From positions 124,001-188,000 of the forward strand of contig JAAVFL010000004.1 of the NCBI GenBank assembly GCA_014800795.1: DNA of 64,000 bases. Direction: 5' to 3'. Origin of the DNA: Bacteroidales bacterium (GTDB taxonomy: Bacteria; Bacteroidota; Bacteroidia; Bacteroidales; Muribaculaceae). The position numbers and the translations under genes were made by a program. Under the pieces are notes generated by a model. The model saw nothing but the letters and a program-made list of their open reading frames with translations. It was not told the origin of the DNA and did not search any database. This document shows positions 61,583-64,000 of this stretch, piece after piece. Within the stretch, counting starts at the first letter, position 1, and every line of letters starts with the position of its first letter.

Positions 61583-61631
61583 TAAAAAAATCCTCGGAAT
61601 CGTTATGATGTTGATTCCGAGGATTTTTTTA
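61583..61631. terminator. Bidirectional terminator, tRNA-Pro / rubrerythrin
   Basis: 19-bp perfect arms (TAAAAAAATCCTCGGAATC) with an 11-nt loop between the convergent tRNA and rubrerythrin genes. Confidence 0.93.
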
Positions 61632-61650
61632 CTTTTTTACTTTCGGTGAA

Positions 61651-62235
61651 TCAGAAGTTCTCCTGACGGCGCTGGAAATATGCCTGCGGCTTGCGGCAGA
61701 TGGGGCATGCCTTGGGGGCGTCGTTTCCGGTATGGATATATCCGCAGTAGCGACACTGCCACTGGGTGGAGGCGTCGGGATCGGAGAATGTCTGGCCCGC
61801 TTCCATACGTGCGAGCAGTTTGAGGTAGCGCGCCTCGTGAGCCTCCTCTACGATAGCGATATTTTCATAGAGTTTGGCGATAGCCGTGAAACCCTCCTCA
61901 CGGGCAACTTTGGCGAATTCGACGTACATCGACGCCCATTCTTCGTGTTCGCCCATAGCAGCCTCACGCAGGTTGCGCGTTGTGTCGCTTACCGGACCGG
62001 CGGGGTAGGCAGCTGTAATTTCGAGCATCCCTTCGTCGAGGTATGAGAAAAACATTTTCGCGTGGGCGAATTCCTGCTCGGCAGTTTCCATGAAGATAGC
62101 AGCTATCTGTTCATATCCTTCCTGGCGTGCAACGTCTGCGAAAATAGAGTAGCGGTTGCGTGCCTGCGACTCACCGGCAAATGATTTCAGGAGGTTCTGT
62201 TCGGTACGTGTACCTTTGATACTTTTCTTATCCAT
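61651..62235 (-). CDS. Rubrerythrin
   Basis: Peroxide-reducing di-iron protein of anaerobes. Start at 62235 (MDKKSIKGTRTEQNLLKSFAGESQARNRY); the ORF-track start is four codons earlier. The ferritin-like four-helix bundle has the ExxH motifs (ETAEQEFAHAKMF, EEGFTAIAKLYENIAIVEEAHEARY), and the C-terminal rubredoxin domain has CRYCGYIHTG and CPICRKPQAYF. 194 residues. Monocistronic. Confidence 0.96.
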   Translation of the reverse strand: MDKKSIKGTRTEQNLLKSFAGESQARNRYSIFADVARQEGYEQIAAIFMETAEQEFAHAKMFFSYLDEGMLEITAAYPAGPVSDTTRNLREAAMGEHEEWASMYVEFAKVAREEGFTAIAKLYENIAIVEEAHEARYLKLLARMEAGQTFSDPDASTQWQCRYCGYIHTGNDAPKACPICRKPQAYFQRRQENF

Positions 62236-62244
62236 AATCGTGTA

Positions 62245-62275
62245 CAAATATAATTTTCAGTAATTGTAATTGCAA
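62245..62275 (-). promoter_or_regulatory. Promoter of rubrerythrin
   Basis: Minus strand TTG (62273-62275), 20 bp, TATATTTG (62245-62252), 9 bp before the chosen ATG, giving a very short leader. Confidence 0.65.
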
Positions 62276-62391
62276 GAGAGACGGCCACAGTACAGCCGTA
62301 TTATTGCCTCTTCGTCTTATAAACATCCTAAAGCGAAATATTGTTTGCTAAAAAAGCGGGTCAGTAAGCGGTTTGTTTGTGTTAAGTTTGC

Positions 62392-62399
62392 TATCTTTG
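62392..62399 (+). promoter_or_regulatory. -7 box of the large TPR gene
   Basis: TATCTTTG, 50 bp before the ATG; the nearest TTTG (62372) is 16 bp upstream, shorter than usual. Confidence 0.55.
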
Positions 62400-62449
62400 C
62401 AGGGTAATGCACTCGCAAGAGTGCGCCTCCAACTCAGACAGACACCGTG

Positions 62450-64000
62450 ATGAGAAACAGAATAAGACTTGCAGGACGCGTTATGGCGCTCGGCACCGCC
62501 ATGGCGGGAAACTTATGTGCCCTTGCGGGTAACCCTACGGTCGCTGCCGGCTCCGGCAATGTTGCGGCCGCTGACGGTGCGGCCTATGCTGCCCGCGCCA
62601 CAATGATGCTCAACGATGCCAATATGCACGGCGCCGCAGACCAGTTCACGCAGGCTCTCGAGCTTCTTCCCCCCGGAGCTGAACGTGAAAAAGCCTTGTG
62701 GCAGCAGACAGTAGCGCTTCTTGCGCTCCCTTCAACCGATGGCAGCGAGCTTGTCAGCCGGTTCATCGAGGAGTATCCTGCATCGGTTCGCCGCGAGGCA
62801 GCGATGCTGGCCATTGCCGATCTACTCTACGACAGGGGGGAATGGAGCGCGGCGCGGCGCGCATATACCGAGGTAAACCCCGATGCGCTGAACCCGTCGG
62901 ATGCCGAGGCATACCGCTATCACATGGCATACTGTCTGCTGAAAGATGCCGAGTATGACCGGGCATCCAATCTATATATGTCTCTGTTAGGTACGCCCTA
63001 TGGAGCAGATGCGCGATTCTATATCGGATATATCGCTTATGTGAAGGGCGATTTCGCCACTGCCACCCGCGAATTCGAGGCAGTAAGCCCGTCGGCGACT
63101 GCAATGCCGGCCGCCATGGCAGATTATTATCTCGCGCAGATAGCTTACATGAAGAAAGACTACCAGACGGCGGCGCGACTGGCACAGAAAGTTGCCGGGC
63201 GTGGCGATGTTGAAGCCGATTTCGAATGGGAGGCGTTACGCATAGCCGGTGAATCGCTTTACGGTCAGGGTAAGGAGAAGGAGGCTCTTCCGTATCTGCA
63301 ACGCTACGCAACGCTGTGTCCCGACCCGATGCTCTCCGCCCTTTATATTCTCGGTGTCGACGATTACAATCATGGTATGTGGAAGCAGGCAATCGAGCGC
63401 CTCACACCTGTCACGGCCGATTCCGGCGAGATGGGGCAGAGCGCTTACCTGTTCATCGGTCAGAGTTATCTGAAACTGGATAATTATAATGCCGCGGCTA
63501 TGGCGCTTGAAAAAGCTGCCGCAGCCGGTGGAGATCCGAAAGTGGAGGAGGCTGCGCTGTATAATCTTGCGGTTACGAGGCTTCAGGGAGGTAAATCGCC
63601 CTTCGGAAGCGCTTCGGCATTGCTCGAGGAATTTTTAGTTCGTTTCCCCGATTCGCAGTATGTTCCGCTGGTGGCCGATTATCTTGTTAAGGGCTACATG
63701 ACCGACAACAACTATGAGGCTGCCCTTCAGGCCATAGAGAAGGTGAAATATCCGGGCGATGCCGTGATGGCCATAAAACAGATGGTGCTTTACTCGCTCG
63801 GTACGCGCGAACTTCAGCGTTCGCAACCCCGCGCAGCCCTTGACCATCTCAGTGAAGCGGCCTCGCTGGGGCGTCTCAGTCCGGAGATCGCAGCCGAAGC
63901 TACGCTGTGGATGGGGGAGTGTCAGTATAAACTCGGCGACTACAGTGCAGCCGTAAGAAGCTACAACAACTATCTCAACCAGTCGTCGGGTTCGGCGCGC
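62450..64000 (+). CDS. Large exported TPR-repeat protein, 3' end outside window
   Basis: The frame is open from ATG 62450 to the window end (517 codons), which is why the ORF track lacks it. A signal-like N-terminus (RVMALGTAMAGNLCALAGN) precedes many tetratricopeptide units: NMHGAADQFTQALELLP, RGEWSAARRAYTEVNPD, DAEYDRASNLYMSLLGT, KGDFATATREFEAVSPS, KDYQTAARLAQKVAG, LDNYNAAAMALEKAAAAGG and LGDYSAAVRSYNNYLN. Such 1000-residue TPR proteins are common in Bacteroidetes periplasm; function not assigned. Confidence 0.88.
   Translation, partial: MRNRIRLAGRVMALGTAMAGNLCALAGNPTVAAGSGNVAAADGAAYAARATMMLNDANMHGAADQFTQALELLPPGAEREKALWQQTVALLALPSTDGSELVSRFIEEYPASVRREAAMLAIADLLYDRGEWSAARRAYTEVNPDALNPSDAEAYRYHMAYCLLKDAEYDRASNLYMSLLGTPYGADARFYIGYIAYVKGDFATATREFEAVSPSATAMPAAMADYYLAQIAYMKKDYQTAARLAQKVAGRGDVEADFEWEALRIAGESLYGQGKEKEALPYLQRYATLCPDPMLSALYILGVDDYNHGMWKQAIERLTPVTADSGEMGQSAYLFIGQSYLKLDNYNAAAMALEKAAAAGGDPKVEEAALYNLAVTRLQGGKSPFGSASALLEEFLVRFPDSQYVPLVADYLVKGYMTDNNYEAALQAIEKVKYPGDAVMAIKQMVLYSLGTRELQRSQPRAALDHLSEAASLGRLSPEIAAEATLWMGECQYKLGDYSAAVRSYNNYLNQSSGSAR

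Overview
The window looks like a chromosomal segment of a gut Bacteroidales bacterium, most likely a Muribaculaceae-type genome; the family is inferred from protein style, not from a search. The evidence is a SusC/SusD pair, a short primary sigma factor of Bacteroidetes type, a subtilase with a type IX (Por) sorting tail, the rpmB-rpmG-DUF4295 trio, many lipoproteins with a serine/aspartate-rich tail after the lipid cysteine, and repeated Bacteroidetes promoters (TTTG - about 20 bp - TAnnTTTG) ahead of genes and tRNAs. I see no prophage, IS element, CRISPR array or rRNA operon.

Region by region. 1-6.9 kb: a complete glucuronate route (transporter end, uxaC, uxuA, SDR-type mannonate oxidoreductase, kdgK, eda) followed in the same tight chain by a B3/B4-domain protein and a beta-carbonic anhydrase. 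7-9.5 kb: fabD, a tiny acidic lipoprotein, and rpoD. 9.6-13.5 kb: a small membrane protein with a DUF4421 protein, and a T9SS-type subtilase. 14-21 kb: SusC, SusD and a third surface lipoprotein without enzymes, preceded by a long leader. 21.5-21.9 kb: a wrecked HigBA toxin-antitoxin module. 22-28 kb: purB, two identical tRNA-Val, tRNA-Pro(GGG), an M13 metallopeptidase and ychF. 28-40 kb: a membrane protein and a DUF4919 protein separated only by a 14-bp tandem duplication, dusB, a DUF2807 protein, a flippase, a tail-less ssb, an OPT transporter, lipoprotein, MATE and TPR genes, and ald. 40-44.8 kb: a four-gene minus-strand operon (SpoIID/LytB-like protein, AmpG/MurT-like permease, DUF1343/NamZ exo-muramidase, BadF-type sugar kinase) that reads as a peptidoglycan-sugar salvage unit.

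44.9-47.2 kb is an accessory, lower-GC-looking stretch: a 177-aa lipoprotein, a 37-aa lipoprotein behind a palindrome-covered promoter, and two mosaic lipoprotein paralogues with nearly identical 3' halves and unrelated 5' halves. 47.3-49 kb: a MerR regulator whose promoter region has been invaded by a DUF1016 PDDEXK nuclease gene bracketed by a 27-bp direct repeat of the merR start. 49-57.8 kb: alaS-gmd-fcl (GDP-fucose synthesis), a clostripain-like lipoprotein, an MscS channel with a C-terminal insert, a DUF3109 protein and an esterase-like hydrolase. 57.8-64 kb: nadE, rpmB-rpmG-DUF4295, a long gene-poor gap, tRNA-Pro(TGG), rubrerythrin, and the start of a large TPR protein running off the end.

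The best candidates for undescribed biology are the DUF1016 islet that captured the merR promoter, the mosaic lipoprotein pair with its palindromic promoter and micro-lipoprotein, the 14-bp repeat that decides whether two reading frames are fused, and the NamZ/SpoIID salvage operon. All functional statements are from reading the sequence and from family knowledge; no database search was possible.
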